Shown here: in pieces, positions 62,873 to 64,000 of the stretch | Position numbering within the stretch: position 1 is the stretch's first letter | Layout: each line of letters starts with the position of its first letter | Assembly: GCF_024105635.1 (NCBI RefSeq) | Contig: NZ_WYDQ01000001.1 | Span: forward strand, 1,798,001 to 1,862,000 | DNA: 64,000 nucleotides | Origin: Oceanicola sp. 502str15 | GTDB lineage: Bacteria; Pseudomonadota; Alphaproteobacteria; Rhodobacterales; Rhodobacteraceae | Direction: 5' to 3' | Notes under the pieces: generated by a model | Seen by the model: the letters and a program-made list of their open reading frames with translations, nothing else | Told to the model about the DNA's origin: nothing | The model's database searches: none | Translations under genes and position numbers: made by a program

Positions 62873-63306
62873 CCCCGCAGGAGCGCGCCGCCCGCTCTGC
62901 CAAGGCGATGTGGGCGCAGGATGCCGCCTCCAAATGGCTCGGCATGGAGCTGGGCGAGGTGGGCGAAGGCTCCGCGCGCCTGAGCCTCACCGTGGAGCCG
63001 CACCATTGCAACGGGCACGGCATCTGCCACGGCGGGGTGATCTTCGCGCTGGCCGATTCTGCCTTCGCCTTCGCCTGCAACAGCCGCAACCAGTCCACCG
63101 TGGCCCAGCAGAACCAGATCACCTATCTCGCGCCGGGTCGCCTTGGCGAAACCCTCACGGCGCAGGCGAATGAGACCTCCCTGCAAGGCCGCACCGGGCT
63201 GACCGATGTGACCGTAACGGGCGACGATGGCCGCGTGATCGCCCAGTTCCGCGGCCTCTCCCGCGCCATCCCCGGCAGCCTCTTCGACGAAGGGACAGAG
63301 CAATGA
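62869..63306 (+). CDS. paaI: Hydroxyphenylacetyl-CoA thioesterase
   Basis: 145 aa hotdog fold; HHCNGHGICHGGVIFALADS is the HxxGGxxxxxxD-like thioesterase motif. It prevents CoA trapping by dead-end thioesters of the paa route. ATGA overlaps at both ends with paaG and paaK. Confidence 0.93.
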   Translation: MTPQERAARSAKAMWAQDAASKWLGMELGEVGEGSARLSLTVEPHHCNGHGICHGGVIFALADSAFAFACNSRNQSTVAQQNQITYLAPGRLGETLTAQANETSLQGRTGLTDVTVTGDDGRVIAQFRGLSRAIPGSLFDEGTEQ

Positions 63307-64000
63307 TCGACCTCACCCCACCCCGCGACACGCTGGAGCCGATCGAGATCGCCTCGCGCGACGAGATCGAGGCACTGCAACTCGAGCGCCTGAAGTGGTC
63401 GCTCGCCCATGCCTATGAAAACGTGCCGTTCTACCGCGCGAAGTTCGAGGCGGCGGGCGTTCACCCCGATGATCTCAAGAGCCTGAAAGACCTCGCCAAG
63501 TTCCCCTTCACGGTCAAATCCGACCTGCGTGACAACTACCCCTTCGGCCTCTTCGCCGTGCCGCGGGAGCGCATCAACCGCCTGCATGCCTCCTCGGGCA
63601 CCACCGGCAAGCCCACGGTCGTCGGCTATACCGCGAAGGACATCGACACATGGGCCGGCCTCGTCGCCCGCTCGATCCGCGCCTCGGGCGGCAAGCCGGG
63701 CGATGTGATCCATGTCGCCTATGGCTACGGGCTGTTTACCGGCGGGCTGGGGGCGCATTACGGCGCCGAGAAGCTGGGCTGCACCGTGGTGCCCGTCTCG
63801 GGCGGGATGACCGAGCGGCAGGTGACGCTGATCGAGGATTTCGGCGCGTCGATCATCATGGTCACCCCCTCCTACATGCTCTCGATCCTCGACCAGTATC
63901 GCGCCGCCGGGCTGGACCCGGCGCAAAGCCCGCTGAAGGTGGGGATCTTCGGGGCAGAGCCATGGACCAACGCGATGCGGCAGGAAATTGAACAGGCGTT
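63303..64000 (+). CDS. paaK: Phenylacetate-CoA ligase, 5' part (cut by window end)
   Basis: 232 codons are visible of about 430-440 expected. N-terminus MIDLTPPRDTLEPIEIASRD; ATP/AMP-binding LHASSGTTGKPTVVGYTAKD; then VIHVAYGYGLFTGGLGAHYG and VGIFGAEPWTNAMRQEIEQA. PaaK activates phenylacetate to phenylacetyl-CoA, the PaaX effector. Coupled to paaI by an ATGA overlap. Confidence 0.95.
   Translation, partial: MIDLTPPRDTLEPIEIASRDEIEALQLERLKWSLAHAYENVPFYRAKFEAAGVHPDDLKSLKDLAKFPFTVKSDLRDNYPFGLFAVPRERINRLHASSGTTGKPTVVGYTAKDIDTWAGLVARSIRASGGKPGDVIHVAYGYGLFTGGLGAHYGAEKLGCTVVPVSGGMTERQVTLIEDFGASIIMVTPSYMLSILDQYRAAGLDPAQSPLKVGIFGAEPWTNAMRQEIEQA

Overview
The window looks like a chromosomal segment of a Rhodobacterales alphaproteobacterium (Roseobacter/Rhodobacteraceae type). 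The basis is high GC throughout, dense short operons with ATGA/TGATG overlaps, a psd-pssA-pmtA phosphatidylcholine operon, an alphaproteobacterial tRNA-His (no G-1, A73), a GTTC-type SOS box at an mmcB homologue, a RibBX-type riboflavin enzyme, and dispersed hairpin repeats. I see no IS element, prophage, CRISPR array or rRNA. I found about 73 protein genes and one tRNA. Gene calls rest on reading motifs and family resemblance; no database search was run.

Layout. 1-7.2 kb: sulfatase-fold phosphoglycerol/phosphoethanolamine transferase, Gfo/Idh oxidoreductase, phospholipid operon psd-pssA-pmtA, heat-shock sigma factor rpoH, and a RluD-type pseudouridine synthase whose start codon overlaps that of a divergent small membrane gene. 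7.2-12.8 kb: SH3 lipoprotein, tRNA-His, MarR-GNAT fusion, mmcB, and an uncharacterised pair made of a membrane coiled-coil protein and a ClpP-fold protease. 12.9-22.7 kb: riboflavin genes nusB, ribH, ribBX, an unknown gene, ribE ... ribD, nrdR, split by a capsule module (KpsS-like, Wza/KpsD-like, KpsC). 22.9-35.8 kb: mixed metabolic, transport and secreted proteins, msrA, prmA, an XRE regulator divergent from a fatty-acid desaturase, and a NUDIX hydrolase. 36.0-38.3 kb: EF-hand protein, ECF sigma factor, membrane partner and Spy/CpxP-like protein, read as a possible envelope-sensing unit. 38.4-42.5 kb: dnaG-rpoD. 42.6-50.5 kb: hisH, hisA, hisF and hisE, interrupted by a Dph6-like ATPase, two DUF2147 proteins, a GMC oxidoreductase, a DUF302 protein and an RNA methyltransferase. 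50.6-53.1 kb: RidA-like protein, clpX, clpP. 53.2-64 kb: aromatic catabolism, with homoprotocatechuate genes hpaR/hpaFED, a succinate-semialdehyde dehydrogenase and an hpaG-like gene, then paaX, paaZ and divergent paaG-paaI-paaK (cut by the window end).

How the genes fit together. RpoH and the ClpXP genes form a heat-shock/proteolysis theme, and a sigma-32-like promoter can be proposed upstream of clpP. Psd, PssA and PmtA give PS to PE to PC. KpsC and KpsS build the Kdo linker for capsule and the Wza-like lipoprotein exports it. The hpa products take homoprotocatechuate toward succinate, and the paa products handle phenylacetyl-CoA; HpaH/HpaI and the ring hydroxylases are not in the window. 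Three families of short inverted repeats lie at gene ends, and one family supplies the TAG stop codon of three genes.
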